Positions 50,701-63,239 are shown, numbered from the stretch's first letter. The stretch is 64,000 nt of DNA from Anisakis pegreffii (GCA_035041965.1 JAPYMA010003015.1:186001-250000); one strand, 5' to 3'. Notes: a model not told the origin generated them from the letters alone. Translations and numbers: made by a program.

Positions 50701-53700
50701 TGACAATCCGATGGCAAATCGAATGCGCATTTCGCGATCACATCCAACGTGAGCGCTTTGAATTTTCTGCAAACATCCTCAGACTTCACTTAGAAAAGAT
50801 GCGTTTTCATCAATTCCAAAATGCAATCAGTTTGGCTATAACATAGATGACTTTTTCAGCGACAAAGATCTACTATTGTCGTGATAGTGATCTGTACAGT
50901 TCACGTCATTGGCCTCTACTTCCTTCAGCGGCATTCATATTGTTATTAATCGTAGGGTTGGACGAGTACGAACTTCTCAGGTTTCCGAACGCACTCGCAA
51001 CAGAGTATGCGTTCCATTCCATACTCTGTTAGCATTTTGGTCCACTTAATGAACAGGCATTTGACCCCACCAACAACCGAAGTTCATTTCAAGGGTACGT
51101 CTGCTCAACAAGATGCGATGCCATGTTCATAGGATAACAAAATGTGTAAAATAGCGAAGAAGGGTTTTATATGGTTTCTGATGAGCGAGTTGAACGAATT
51201 GACGTTAAGCGATTTTGAGGCAAAAACGATTGGCATTGAAAAGGTTGGTGTTTCCGATCTGACAGCTGGTCTCATCTAGCATAACATTATCATCAGTAAA
51301 ACGTTCGGCGACACCTGTGTTTAACTGAGTCGAATTTCAGCATTGATTCGCCTTGATATTGTGATGTCAGTTGAATTTCGGTTTTCTTTGAACATTTGTA
51401 TGAGTGTGCGTTGCACGGAAGCAATTGGTGTCACATTTGATCAGAGAATAACATTTGTAATTTATTGTGAAGTGGCCAAATTTTTGTAGTTTAAAAACGA
51501 TTAAATTATGCACTCAATATTTGTGCGTTAAGTTAGGTGCATGTGCTATTTATCAACAACTGATTGAATGCAGATATCGTAATACATTTTGGTGTAATAT
51601 TTGATTCGGAAAGGAAAGGCGAGCGTAGTTGTACCAATTTTCTGCGCTGTAATCATTGCATCCTTTGGTATGAAGTGCTCCGGAACTGGCATTATGTGAT
51701 GGTATAAAGCGTTACTGAAGTATTACATTCCTCTATGTTTCACTTCTATAGATCTTTCGAGGATTTTCAGTTTTACGAAATTTCGCAGTGAAATGATGTT
51801 ATTGAGGAAAAGGCATTGATAGGAAAACGTGAAACTCGCTTACTCATAAATATCGAAACAAATCTGGTCCTCGACCAATGGAGCAACGTTCTTCATGAAA
51901 ACGTCCAATTTTTCGTGCACTATTGAGCTCATCTGAAAAAAAAAACGGTGCCTGTGTTAATCTGATTGCTCAGGCACACAACATAAATTACCTACTTGTT
52001 TTAACCGTCAGAGTGACTGCAATAACCCGCTGTTATTTCAATCACCTGGAATGAACAGCTGATATGTTGATCTACTGATCAGAGCAGATGAGGTATTGAG
52101 AATGATTTTAGTAGAAGACTGACACTTAAGCAACGAACTTTTCTGATTTTTCCTGTGGAAAATGTCGGTGTCAAGCAGGAACGCATTTGCTTCCATTGCT
52201 CTCCTTTGCTTGCCACCAAACTTGAACTTAGCGCACCGCTAATAAAATCGAGTTCCTGAATGTGTGCACCTGGGTTTGTCATCTCGATAATGAAATCAAA
52301 AACGACACTTTTGTTTGAACGAATTATATGAAGGCGAATATGTGAGCGAAAAATTTCGGATACTGCAAACAACAAACATCTCAAACACCTAAAACGGATT
52401 CTCAGTCCGCATTATCAAGCAAATTACGAATTTAGTCTTTGTGAGAACAGTCGTTGTGCACGGAAGTTAATTATGTGAAGTTATCTTTGTGATATTTGCA
52501 CATGTTTATGCTATGTTCAGCTGTGAATTCGCAGACCTTGCAACGCACATCATAAGTTGCAGACAGGGAGCAAAATCTCGTTGGCTTTACACTGTCAACC
52601 CTTTTAATGATCCATCCCAAACACACCCTATGAAAGTGTTGAAGATGTTGGCAATCAATGAAATCTTTACAAACCATTCGATCCGTGAAACAGTCAAAAC
52701 GTTTGATGAGCACCTCTTGCACAGTGTCCAAATTCTCAACAATAACAAAAAGCCGCGGTCCCATAAAGTAAGCGTACAGTTTACCATACTTCATTTTCCA
52801 TGCTTCGAATACATTGTACAGTAAATTGCCGTTCTAAACGAGATTTGAGGATCACAAATTCACCAAACACTACATCGAGAAAGAGTCACCAATATAAGGA
52901 AGCAAATGATAGCAGTCGGCGAGTGTGAAAAAATTTGCGTGCACAAAAAATCGAAAGTTTTATACAAACGGTCGAACTGCCCCAACTAGCAGATTCTCAT
53001 CCTCATTTGCTAACAGAGGAAACTAACAAAACGATGATATTGACAGTGGCATACCTTTGCCATGATGGATCCCATCTGATGGAGATTTCCGAATAAGAGC
53101 ATCGCTGGTGGACCGCATAGTCCCAATCGAGCACGTTCCCTTACTTTCAAGAGTCGATCGCTGAAATTTTAGTCCTTTATATGGCTCTCTTAGTTTCTTG
53201 CTCTTCTGCTACACTGATAATACGGTAAGTGTAACGACGCAGCCAGTGCACAAGTACCGTAATCTTAGCCATTGATGGTTCGTTGAATGTCAAGAACTTG
53301 CAGCAATAACAACGTTGGCATTGTCGTGTCTGAGGGAGCAAGGAGAATTGAAGCGATCAAGCAAAATTGATCAATAACCACTGATCAACGAATCAGTGAG
53401 GGACTTTGAATCTCCAATGATAATGAACATCAACTGATAGAGTTTGATAATGAACATCAACTGATAGAGTTATTTGGTGAACAATAACAAATTCATCAAC
53501 AATATATGGAACGTCTTCATTTCATTGCACGAAATTTTCCACACAAAACATCAGTTTCTTGACATTTCATCTGATACATAATGAATCACCCAATTGTTTC
53601 ATGTGAAAACAATTTTTGAATGTCACAAACTAGTGACGATATCCAGGCGAAATTTCGGTTCGGCCGGAAACCGATCGAATCGACTTTTCGGCATTCTGAA

Positions 53701-55118
53701 ATCTGATTTTCAAACTCCTTCGGTGGGAATCCGAATGTCGAAATTACGACCGAAATTCTTCGGTTTCACCGACTGATCTTCGATCAGTTACCTTCACTGC
53801 CACAAACATATCAATCAACAACCAAAATAATGAAAGGAACGCCAGTGACATAGTGACTTTTGGTCTAGTGCCCGAAATGGAAAGTTTTAATGTCAATGGG
53901 CAATAATGACGCTTAGCAACATGCTAGCTGCTGCGTTGTGTCTATTACTGACGTTTCGGAGACGTTTTCTATCGAGTCCGAATTGAAAAAGTCGCCCAGC
54001 AAATGTTTTCATCAATTTTATCAATTTCATACAACACTAGATTTGTTTTTCTGATTATGTGTGTGCGAATACACGTGAATGCATGGTGCTTGATGAGTCG
54101 AAGGAACGACAGATGCATTAGTCGCAGTGTCGTTAATGGTGTTGTTATCAGTTAATCATAAATACTTACTCAAACTGAGAGAACATCACCCAATCAACAT
54201 CATCACTTCCTTATTACCCTTGCTGTGTTCACTAGGCCATTTCAGCTCAGTTCACTTGAGTTCAATATAAAGCAACAAAACAGATGCAGTTTCTGGTTAA
54301 AATGTGAAGAAAAACTGCTTTGAAGTGACGCGCACTTTCAGTTCATTATTTGATATCGTCGTTTGCTTAGTGCATTCGCTCTTTTCTCAGTGATTTCTCA
54401 GTGATCTCGCAATCAGTGAATGATTCTATTTTTCAAGTATTGTATGGATATGGACTTGTTTCCATCAGCTTTGCATCATTTGCTGTTTGTTACAAAATTG
54501 TAATGAATTTTCACGAAAAATTTTGTGTGTTTTTTGACCTAGTGTTCGTGTGCAGTATGTCAGTTAGTCAGCTGAAACGATGGGTACCGCTGTTGTGCGA
54601 GAGAGAATTTCTGCACATTGTTCTCTGGCTCATTAGCTGATCTCATCGTGTTGCTTTGCGCCGTTAGTGGCCGAATGTCACGGTGATGTTTGTGAAAGAA
54701 GCGATGGAAAATCGCCTAGTATTAATCAGTCCATACCAATGAGAACTTGAGAATCATGTATTTTTCTTATGACTATATCAGTATACATAATTCTTGGTTG
54801 ATATATCATGGATAGCATAGCTGTGTTTTGAAGTGTCGTGCCTTGTTCTTCCAAAACTGAACAGTCTTGCAACAAATGATCCAAAAGATCTAATTGAATG
54901 TTCTGAAACAGGACGGCTGTGGATATGGAAAATATACTGTAAAATGATCGTAACCACTTCAGTCATTCCCGATGACCACCGTTTAATGCGGAGTTGTGTC
55001 TAAAAATGACTAATTTTCAAACACAACAATGCGAATGGAAGTGCCAAAATGAAACAACTTACACAAGTAGCCATAGCAGGGCTAGAATGATGAAGGCAAG
55101 CACTAGCTCGGCAAACAT
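47795..55118 (-). CDS. cytochrome P450, CYP3 clan (514 aa, complete)
   Basis: Thirteen phase-consistent exons (1,545 nt): 55063-55118, 53055-53160, 52671-52833, 52139-52269, 51844-51932, 50609-50766, 50056-50186, 49609-49671, 49167-49346, 48940-49031, 48494-48634, 48117-48273, 47795-47872. It is a haem monooxygenase anchored in the endoplasmic reticulum. Exon 1 is the membrane anchor ([18 protein letters not shown]). The Pro-rich hinge is [14 protein letters not shown]. The I-helix oxygen-binding motif AGYETT is at 322-327, the K-helix Glu/Arg motif EALR at 380-383, PERF at 435-438, and the haem loop [10 protein letters not shown] has its Cys ligand at 459. The end DPLPLK...VNVCLERRS is the usual C-terminus. 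GYETTS and GPRNC point to the CYP3 clan (CYP3, CYP13 and CYP25 relatives). No key residue is missing. Intron 1 is 1.9 kb. Confidence 0.95.
53418..53471. repeat. 27-bp direct tandem duplication
   Basis: Two identical 27-bp units, each starting TGATAATGAACATC, within P450 intron 1. Confidence 0.85.
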
Positions 55119-55376
55119 GATGGTGGTGTTGTTTTTGCTGGATTGTTTTCGGTCGTTGTTCTCACTGAAGTTGTCTGGAATGGGTTTCCAACATTTCTAA
55201 CATTGAATTTCATAACCACAATCGTCGCATCAACAACATTATTATTGTGATTGTTCATCCTTACCAAAATGAGCAGCGCTTTAATGAATCAAGCATTTAT
55301 TCGCGTCGATCAACTTGTTAACATTATTGTCTGTTATTGGAACTAGTTGAGTGGTTAGCCTTCATGGTACATTTTC

Positions 55377-58300
55377 TTACGGTAGCTGCAACTCAAACGT
55401 CTCAATTTGATGTTCTTTGGTCTTCGGCTTGCGATGTTTTCGAAGCATTAAACGAATAGCATCGCAAACAATGCCACTGGACTGCGATGTTTCGTTCGAA
55501 TGTGTTTCTTGATCGCTGACTGAAGCGGCAAGGTGCGTTCCTTTGTGTTCCGAAAACTGTTTGCCAAGCACCACCCTAATTACATTCGTCAAATCATTCA
55601 ACTAGATGTGTCATTTCAAAATGACTTGTTGATGACAAAAAGGGGTATGCACTGTTACGCTACGCGAATAAGATTGTTTTTGTTGTTGAGCTCGTGTGCA
55701 ATTTAAGGGAACTTCGAAATGAACTATCATTGCATTCCAAAGAGAACGCTCATTTGCTGCTGATGACCATTTCCAGAACAGGAATCGCACAGAATTATGC
55801 AGCTAGCGTATCATCATTCATAAGGCTTAGGCGAAGGTAATTGGCTTGCGATAAACATTAGATAACAGATAGATCAGTGTGTGTTGATGCACATCGAGAA
55901 CAGTCAGTGATGTTAAAAGCGATATGCAGTGAAATTGAGATATTTGTGGTCGTTGACAAAGAAAAATATTAATATGGAAACAGCAGTATGAAAACAACTG
56001 AAGATTCAAGTGAATTAAGAGTGAATTAAGAGTTAAGAGTGAATCAAGAGTTTAGACAAATTTAATTCTGGTCACCAACCAATTGCTCAAGTGTGCAGGA
56101 ATACGGATTTTACAATCATAAAATCTCTTCAACTACTTAATTATTTTGAACTTGACATGTGCTAAATGAGAAAGCGTGGGATACTGATTGAGGAACATGA
56201 AGTTTCTAAGGATCCAGCGCAAAACATGTGGTGTGACGAATGGTGCGAATCGGGGAAACATGTTCCCCAAAGACTATTGCTTTGCGGTCGAAATCTTAAC
56301 CTAATTTGGCGTATGATTGCAAGCATTTTTGGTTTGTGACAAGAACGGGCCAATTGTCTATCGAACTCTATCTTAGCAAGCTTTCTCTTTAATCCTAGCT
56401 AAACAAATAACTAATTTTTGAGATGTTCTGCAGACAGCTGCACGAAATGAAGCAAAACGTAAACCTGGTGAGCAAACACAAGAAATCGTGCGGCCCTTTC
56501 AAGACACACAGGATCTCAGGAAAACATGCTGATCAACTTGAAAGTATCACCGAAGTTGTTAGGAAGAGGCTGCAAGTTTAACACGACTCTCCAGAATTGA
56601 GCACTTAAATACGGGTGTCAGGTTGTGTCGTCTTTCTGTCGCACTCTCTCAAAAAACGCCCACTTCCACGGTTCCCATTCCTGGGTGCACATGCACCCGT
56701 TACCGATCATGCGGGTTTGATTGACAATTGCCGTTGCAGTGATGATATGATATGATATACGTTCACACATGTTTCAACACGCTTTTGTCCTTCTTCACAT
56801 TATAACATTCGTTATAATTAGAAAGAAGATGAGAAAAAAGATTGGGGTGACATGATAACGATGCAGTTGATGGATACTGCTGATAAACTTGTTGATATTG
56901 TTAATGATACAGTTTAACATACTGGAGCCGCATATAGACATTCCACAATTTTTGTATTTAGTTGCTAAATGTGACAACTTATTCATATGACAATATCATT
57001 TAGGTTGCACGAGTGAAGTTTCCATTATTGGAACGTTCCACATTTCCCGATTCGTCGTAAAACATCAATCATTTAACTCTACACTTCCGTAATTCTTCTT
57101 CGTTTCGCACAAGAGGGTGAATTGAAATAACAGGAGTATCCGAAGTTTGATATATTTCGGACACTATTTCATGTTTTGTCCATATTTAGATCTGCTCTAA
57201 GTGAGACATTGTTTTTATATCACAGTTGACCCATAAAGACATCAAATCATGAGTCGAAGAAGACCTCAAAATGGTAACAGCAGAACTGAGTTGAGCAACC
57301 ATGTGCGATATCTCATATTTATATTCGGAATAAGGTCTCCGTGAGCGGTTTTGAACTTAACTGTTTAAGACCAGTCGTGAACCGCATGCAAATATTGTGA
57401 TATAAATTAAGATGATTCATGAAAATGTCTCATTTGACTGGAAGGATCCTCTTCCTTCCCACACAAGCCTCAACCGATGTTCAGTCGAGTTTGCTGAGCA
57501 TCTTTTTAGCGATACGCATTTCATCGCTAAAAGTCTTCTCGCCTCGTCAAACAGAGAATCTCACTCTAAAAAATTCCAACATCAACCAAAGTTGTCTTCG
57601 CAACGCCTGCCAGGCAAACCTGTAGCCTAATCATGCTTTGACTAGAGTCTAAATGAATTGATGATAGCGCAAATCTGGCAACAGCAAAGACCAAGGCTTC
57701 ACTGACCTCAAGACGTAGGCTTTATGGTGGGGAAGGGCACCAATCCGAAAACCGTGATTTCCCAGAAGAATCGAATAATTTAATAAAAAATCATGCACGT
57801 GCATATTTTTGCTGCAAAAAGACAAGCTAAATGGGCGTCACTGTTTGGTTGTATTATCAGCGAAATAAACTACCGCTACACTAGTTCATATAAGCTCTTC
57901 TTCTTATCGAATATGATCAGTTTTCTATTACAGTAACCCACTGGTCCATGCAGTACACAACAAACGCAGTAAATAATGGACAGCCATCGGAAAATAATGC
58001 GGACGGATTGATTGGTTGAATGATGGTAAATGACATTCACAATATTTTCATCAGTCATCAATTTATTCATGCCTGTTACACATACCACCTTACTTTAGTT
58101 CATTGGCAGTGCTTTCATTTTAATGATGATTATACTCGATATTCAGTGGTATAGCCTATACTTTTGCTTACACAACAATTATCTTGATTTATCACGTTTT
58201 CATCCAACCGTTTGTGTATGACTATCATTATAAGATCAATGAGGAGAATGATAATATTAGCAATTTCATCCGGTCATATGAATGATAGTATTTATAGTAA

Positions 58301-58658
58301 CACTTACAATGGTGATATCAAACACAGCAATGCTCATGCTGGCACCGGTGATTATGGCAACAATAATGCTATAATTACCTAGCAAAAATGCTATCAACAA
58401 CGTGCCTGCGGTAATCGAGCAACCCTGCTTCCATCAAATGAATATGATATGAAACTTCGAGCAATCATCTCATTGCACTGATCTTTTGATTGATCTTTTT
58501 GTTATCACTAGTGTAACTGTCATCACCTCATGATTGCTTCTATCACCACCACTCTTACTACTGCCATTTGTTCTGTCCTTGGTTAGATCAAAGAATAATT
58601 GGTATGTACATGCGTTATTTACCATCACGAACGAGCGGCGTCATCACTATCATGATTG
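55377..58658 (-). CDS. membrane protein, 3' exons (partial model)
   Basis: Three exons join in phase: 58623-58658 (IMIVMTPLVRD), 58308-58405 (TLLIAFLLGNYSIIVAIITG, then MSIAVFDITI, donor gtaagt) and 55377-55601 (LNDLTNVIRVVLGKQF, a Ser/Thr/His-rich stretch, KHRKPKTKEHQIE, stop). They give at least one, probably two, membrane spans followed by a basic hydrophilic tail of about 74 residues. The intron between the last two is 2.7 kb. Upstream exons are unsure: 59416-59452 (EESSSIDLKGAR) fits in phase, and 59004-59095 is open in two frames. Another reading, VVCVTGMNKLMTDE at 57876-58077, could replace the last exon. The end lies about 260 bp before the P450 start. Family not recognised. Confidence 0.42.
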
Positions 58659-59689
58659 CTGCAGTGTTAAAGTTCTTTATTTATCGCCATTATGACATTT
58701 GGGTGCATTCTTGAGATGGAGTTAGGTGCTGTCAAATTGTTTTGAGCGAAAACAGATGACCTGTACATCATTAGAAAATCACTCGGGTATCTAAATATTT
58801 TATAAAAGGATCTAAAAACTTGACTGTTTAGACCACATAATTCTCATTGTTGATCAAACGCTAAAATCACACCGTCGTACTTCATTGTTGTTCATGCAGT
58901 TTATCCTTCCCTCAATTGGAAGCATCTTGTGAAAGTCATGAATGAAACGTGACACCGAATTATGCTTGATGATTAACGCCTGACCAGTTTGCCTCTCTGA
59001 TTGCAACTACAAATATAATGTGAGGATGAGACTTCCAAGTTTTGGCCAATACGTAGCTTGAATCGATGTTCCTTGGCCAGCTTATCAGATCTGAACATTG
59101 GCAGAATCGGAGAGAGCAGCTGAAGAGCATTAACTGATTATAAGAAAAAAAGTTTTGCATTTTGATCGCTCAGTTGATTTCATTGAAATTAAAGAGTGTG
59201 AAGGAGTGACGAAGAAAGTCGAAGTCATCTAGCGTAACATTCCAAAGACCCTCTGTGTCGGAATTGATTCCTCTTCAGTTTCTCTCTATATCTAAAATTC
59301 TCCTACCAAAAACACTGAAATTCAAGACAGATTTTGGACCGACGCTGAATCAAATGCACGGCATCTGAGTTGATCGAATCCTGAAAGCCCAGCATAACCC
59401 CAGTACACCACCCACCTCGCGCTCCTTTCAAATCTATTGATGAACTCTCTTCCTTTAGTTTAAATCAGGTACTTGGTTTCGAATTGACTGCGATGCTTAA
59501 AGAGTTCTCGTTACTGTACGGGTAGTAAAATCAAGTGTCACATTTTGAAAAACGTCAGAGGTTCTAATAGTGTTCTTACATTTGGGTACGAATGTACTCT
59601 TGCACACATTCACTGAAATATTGTTGGAATGTTGCTGCTACGAGTTGATTATGGCAAACGAGAGAAATGAAATATCGCAATGAATCAAT

Positions 59690-59695
59690 TTTATT
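59690..59695 (-). terminator. poly(A) signal AATAAA
   Basis: On the minus strand, about 25 nt past the stop of the 59721-60624 exon chain. Confidence 0.35.
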
Positions 59696-59720
59696 TCTTC
59701 AATTCCTGTATTACACCTCA

Positions 59721-60624
59721 TCAGTCAATGCGTTTGTCCCTGCAATGTTGTAAGATGAAAATTGACCGTAGATTGCACAAAACATTCTTAGTTCGAACAG
59801 AGTCGAGCTGATGTAGTTCATAAATTTTATGATTGATTTCTTCATACGCCGACCAAAGTCGTTCGATTTATTTGCATAAGCAATCACACAGAAAACGATG
59901 ACCCCATACACTTCAACTTTTTCAACACATTCTGACGTATTTCGGTGCCACACTGAATCAAATCAAACATATTGTTGCTTTACTTTGCTACACAGTTCAT
60001 TCAGCCGCACTTCGTTCAAATAAAGTACAAATCAGAGAGTGACATTTTGAAATGGAAACGACACTATGATAAAAAATGTTAAAAGATGTGACAGATTTGG
60101 TGTCGCCCAAGAGCGATAATCTTTGAGCAATTCACTACTTCATAAATGGGTGCATTCAAAAAAATGATGCACCCAAGAAGCCCTGTTACTGCACTTCAAT
60201 GCATTCAATCGATGGTTCATCATTTTCACATTCACTGACACATAATTTATCAAAACGAATTATTTAATCGTTTGAAGTGGATTTCAGTATATATTATGCA
60301 TGTGTAATAAGTCATTTTATATACCTTAAGTGCTAGGGAATGAGCGTCAACTTGTTGAATTTCCTGGCAAGAAGCGTACAATTACACAGTGCACCCAGCG
60401 AACTCGGCAAATGCCAATCATCGCCATTGAGAACTGCCAGCGCTAAATAAGGGAAAAATTCATTGCAATTTTTTCTCACAAATAAATCAATCCACACTGA
60501 TAGTTTCGGGAAGTCGCCGAATTGATGCGAAAGAAAATAAAGCACATGAAAAAACAAGAATTGAAAAAAAAACACAAATGAAACCTGCGGAGCGAAACGA
60601 TCATACAACAGGCCATTGTGGTAG
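59721..60624 (-). CDS. candidate multi-exon gene, 3' part
   Basis: Five blocks agree in phase: 60585-60624 (YHNGLLYDRFAPQ), 60386-60442 (RWQFSMAMIGICRVRWVHC), 59890-59952 (CGTEIRQNVLKKLKCMG), 59767-59807 (LDSVRTKNVLCNL) and 59721-59739 (DKRID, stop). AATAAA follows. Other frames of the same blocks are also open, for example LNGDDWHLPSSLGALCNC at 60386-60442 and an unspliced frame over 59711-59953, so the model could be wrong. No family recognised and no start found. It lies directly beside the tRNA array. Confidence 0.3.
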
Positions 60625-60732
60625 CTAAAGTACCACCCCAAACAAATTCACAGAATTCATCCTGCAACCGGACAACACACAACACCTTAAAAATACAATC
60701 TACGAGTAGCCTGCATGCATAAAACGTCAGCA

Positions 60733-60777
60733 GGCTCCTGAAAAGAAACGGGAATCGTACCACTATACCACTCAGCC
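60733..60777 (-). pseudogene. 5' half of a tRNA-like sequence
   Basis: The minus strand reads GGCTGAGTGGTATAGTGGTA like the array tRNAs, then loses the anticodon arm and T arm. It sits one repeat period left of the first full copy, so it looks like a decayed outermost unit. Confidence 0.6.
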
Positions 60778-60897
60778 GTGGCAAAACCGTCTACACCTGT
60801 GAGTACTGGTAGATCCGAGAAAGTTCAAGCTGAAGGAATTGTTGAGATAACCACAAACAGACCATGGGATCATTCGCAATAGAGAGTCAAAATAACC

Positions 60898-60968
60898 GCC
60901 TGAACAGGGGATCGATCCCTGGACCTCTCGCACCCTAAGCGAGAATCATACCACTAGACCACTCAGCC
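60898..60968 (-). tRNA. tRNA-Pro(AGG), diverged copy
   Basis: Outermost full copy. Its anticodon arm matches the others, but the T stem is CAGGG/CCCTG and the 3' acceptor strand is TTCAGGC, leaving a G2-G71 mismatch. It may be decaying. Confidence 0.7.
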
Positions 60969-61093
60969 GTGGTATCACCTTCAGGGGACTTGTGAGAACT
61001 GGCAGTTCCGGAAAAATTTCAAGCTCAAAGAAGTGTTGACATATCCATCATATGTCCATAAAAATATTTTTCTTGCGGAAAGCCAAAATATGG

Positions 61094-61164
61094 GGCTGAG
61101 CCGGGGATCGATCCCGGGACCTCTCGCACCCTAAGCGAGAATCATACCACTAGACCACTCAGCC
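61094..61164 (-). tRNA. tRNA-Pro(AGG)
   Basis: It reads prolyl codons CCU/CCC (A34 normally becomes inosine). The acceptor GGCTGAG pairs fully with CTCAGCC. The anticodon arm is CTCGC-TTAGGGT-GCGAG and the T stem is CCGGG/CCCGG around loop ATCGATC. The internal A box TGGTCTAGTGG is intact. The 3' flank has TTTT, a minimal Pol III stop, about 6 nt past the gene. The usual T54 is A in this and all other copies. Confidence 0.9.
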
Positions 61165-61288
61165 GTGATATCACCTTCAGGGGTCTTGTGAGAACTGGCA
61201 GTTCCGGGAAGTTTCAAGCTCAAAGAAGTGTTGAGACATCCATCATATGTCCATAAAAATATTTTTCTTGCGGAAAGCCAAAATATGG

Positions 61289-61359
61289 GGCTGAGCCGGG
61301 GATCGATCCCGGGACCTCTCGCACCCTAAGCGAGAATCATACCACTAGACCACTCAGCC
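61289..61359 (-). tRNA. tRNA-Pro(AGG)
   Basis: Identical in body to the copy at 61094; matches the copy at 62460 in the higher-order repeat. Confidence 0.9.
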
Positions 61360-61483
61360 GTGATATCACCTTCAGGGGTCTTGTGAGAACTGGCAGTTCC
61401 GGGAAGTTTCAAGCTCAAAGAAGTGTTGAGACATCCATCATATGTCCATTAAAATATTTTTCTTGCGGAAAGCCAAAATATGG

Positions 61484-61554
61484 GGCTGAGCCGGGGATCG
61501 ATCCCGGGACCTCTCGCACCCGAAGCGAGAATCATACCACTAGACCACTCAGCC
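61484..61554 (-). tRNA. tRNA-Pro(CGG)
   Basis: Differs from the AGG form only at the first anticodon base (loop TTCGGGT), so it reads CCG. Counterpart at 62655. Confidence 0.9.
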
Positions 61555-61679
61555 GTGGTATCACCTTTAGCGGACTTGTGAGAACTGGCACTCCCGGAAG
61601 AATTTCAAGCTCAAAGAAGTGTTGACATATCCATCATATGTCCATAAAAATATTTTTCTTGCGGAAAGCCAAAATATGG

Positions 61680-61750
61680 GGCTGAGCCGGGGATCGATCC
61701 CGGGACCTCTCGCACCCGAAGCGAGAATCATACCACTAGACCACTCAGCC
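61680..61750 (-). tRNA. tRNA-Pro(CGG)
   Basis: Second of two adjacent CGG copies; counterpart at 62851. Confidence 0.9.
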
Positions 61751-61874
61751 GTGATATCACATTCTGGGGTCTTGTGAGAACTGGCAGTTCCGGGAAGTTT
61801 CAAGCTCAAAGAAGTGTTGAGACATCCATCATATGTCCATAAAAATATTTGTCTTGCGGAAAGCCAAAATGTGG

Positions 61875-61945
61875 GGCTGAGCCGGGGATCGATCCCGGGA
61901 CCTCTCGCACCCTAAGCGAGAATCATACCACTAGACCACTCAGCC
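61875..61945 (-). tRNA. tRNA-Pro(AGG)
   Basis: 3' flank starts CCACATTTTGG instead of CCATATTTTGG. The 5' flank is the variant with CACTTTCTTCATGGG (plus strand). Counterpart at 63046. Confidence 0.9.
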
Positions 61946-62068
61946 GTGTCACTTTCTTCATGGGATCTGTGAGAACTGGCAGTTCCGGAAAATTTCAAGC
62001 TCAAAGTAGTGTTGACATATCAATCATATGCCCAGAAAAATTTTTTCTAGCGGAAAGCCAAAATGTGG

Positions 62069-62139
62069 GGCTGAGCCGGGGATCGATCCCGGGACCTCTC
62101 GCACCCTAAGCGAGAATCATACCACTAGACCACTCAGCC
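62069..62139 (-). tRNA. tRNA-Pro(AGG)
   Basis: Same CCACATTTTGG 3' flank variant; the spacer to its left carries the CAATCATATGCCCAG change. Counterpart at 63240. Confidence 0.9.
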
Positions 62140-62263
62140 GTGATATCACCTTCAGGGGTCTTGTGAGAACTGGCAGTTCCGGGAAGTTTCAAGCTCAAAG
62201 AAGTGTTGAGACATCCATCATATGTCCATTAAAATATTTTCCTTGCGGAAAGCCAAAATATGG

Positions 62264-62334
62264 GGCTGAGCCGGGGATCGATCCCGGGACCTCTCGCACC
62301 CGAAGCGAGAATCATACCACTAGACCACTCAGCC
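62264..62334 (-). tRNA. tRNA-Pro(CGG)
   Basis: CGG form with a spacer variant TATCTTCTTTAGCGG on its 5' side (plus strand). Counterpart at 63435. Confidence 0.9.
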
Positions 62335-62459
62335 GTGGTATCTTCTTTAGCGGACTTGTGAGAACTGGCACTCCCGGAAGAATTTCAAGCTCAAAGAAGT
62401 GTTGAGACATCCATCATATGTCCATAAAAATATTTTTCTTGCGGAAAGCCAAAATATGG

Positions 62460-62530
62460 GGCTGAGCCGGGGATCGATCCCGGGACCTCTCGCACCCTAA
62501 GCGAGAATCATACCACTAGACCACTCAGCC
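62460..62530 (-). tRNA. tRNA-Pro(AGG)
   Basis: AGG form; counterparts at 61289 and 63631. Confidence 0.9.
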
Positions 62531-62654
62531 GTGATATCACATTCTGGGGTCTTGTGAGAACTGGCAGTTCCGGGAAGTTTCAAGCTCAAAGAAGTGTTGA
62601 GACATCCATCATATGTCCATTAAAATATTTTCCTTGCGGAAAGCCAAAATATGG

Positions 62655-62725
62655 GGCTGAGCCGGGGATCGATCCCGGGACCTCTCGCACCCGAAGCGAG
62701 AATCATACCACTAGACCACTCAGCC
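62655..62725 (-). tRNA. tRNA-Pro(CGG)
   Basis: CGG form, 1,171 bp from the copy at 61484. Confidence 0.9.
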
Positions 62726-62850
62726 GTGGTATCACCTTTAGCGGACTTGTGAGAACTGGCACTCCCGGAAGAATTTCAAGCTCAAAGAAGTGTTGACATA
62801 TCCATCATATGTCCATAAAAATATTTTTCGTGCGGAAAGCCAAAATATGG

Positions 62851-62921
62851 GGCTGAGCCGGGGATCGATCCCGGGACCTCTCGCACCCGAAGCGAGAATC
62901 ATACCACTAGACCACTCAGCC
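62851..62921 (-). tRNA. tRNA-Pro(CGG)
   Basis: CGG form, 1,171 bp from the copy at 61680; one private change in the neighbouring spacer (TTTTTCGTGCGG). Confidence 0.9.
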
Positions 62922-63045
62922 GTGATATCACATTCTGGGGTCTTGTGAGAACTGGCAGTTCCGGGAAGTTTCAAGCTCAAAGAAGTGTTGAGACATCCAT
63001 CATATGTCCATAAAAATATTTGTCTTGCGGAAAGCCAAAATGTGG

Positions 63046-63116
63046 GGCTGAGCCGGGGATCGATCCCGGGACCTCTCGCACCCTAAGCGAGAATCATACC
63101 ACTAGACCACTCAGCC
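63046..63116 (-). tRNA. tRNA-Pro(AGG)
   Basis: AGG form, 1,171 bp from the copy at 61875, with the same flank variants. Confidence 0.9.
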
Positions 63117-63239
63117 GTGTCACTTTCTTCATGGGATCTGTGAGAACTGGCAGTTCCGGAAAATTTCAAGCTCAAAGTAGTGTTGACATATCAATCATAT
63201 GCCCAGAAAAATTTTTTCTAGCGGAAAGCCAAAATGTGG

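Noticed and set aside
53792..53851. Hydrophobic mini-exon [20 protein letters not shown] with donor gtaact as P450 exon 1
   Set aside because: It exits in phase 0 and cannot join 53160 in frame without a further weak exon; the exon at 55063-55118 joins in phase with strong splice sites.
54401..54640. Plus-strand 79-codon frame in P450 intron 1
   Set aside because: No ATG near its start, hydrophobic AT-rich composition, no splice partners.
56439..56480. Plus-strand mini-exon (acceptor TTCTGCAG, TAARNEAKRKP, donor gtgagc)
   Set aside because: Good splice signals, but no partner exons found and it lies in the long intron of a minus-strand model; likely chance.
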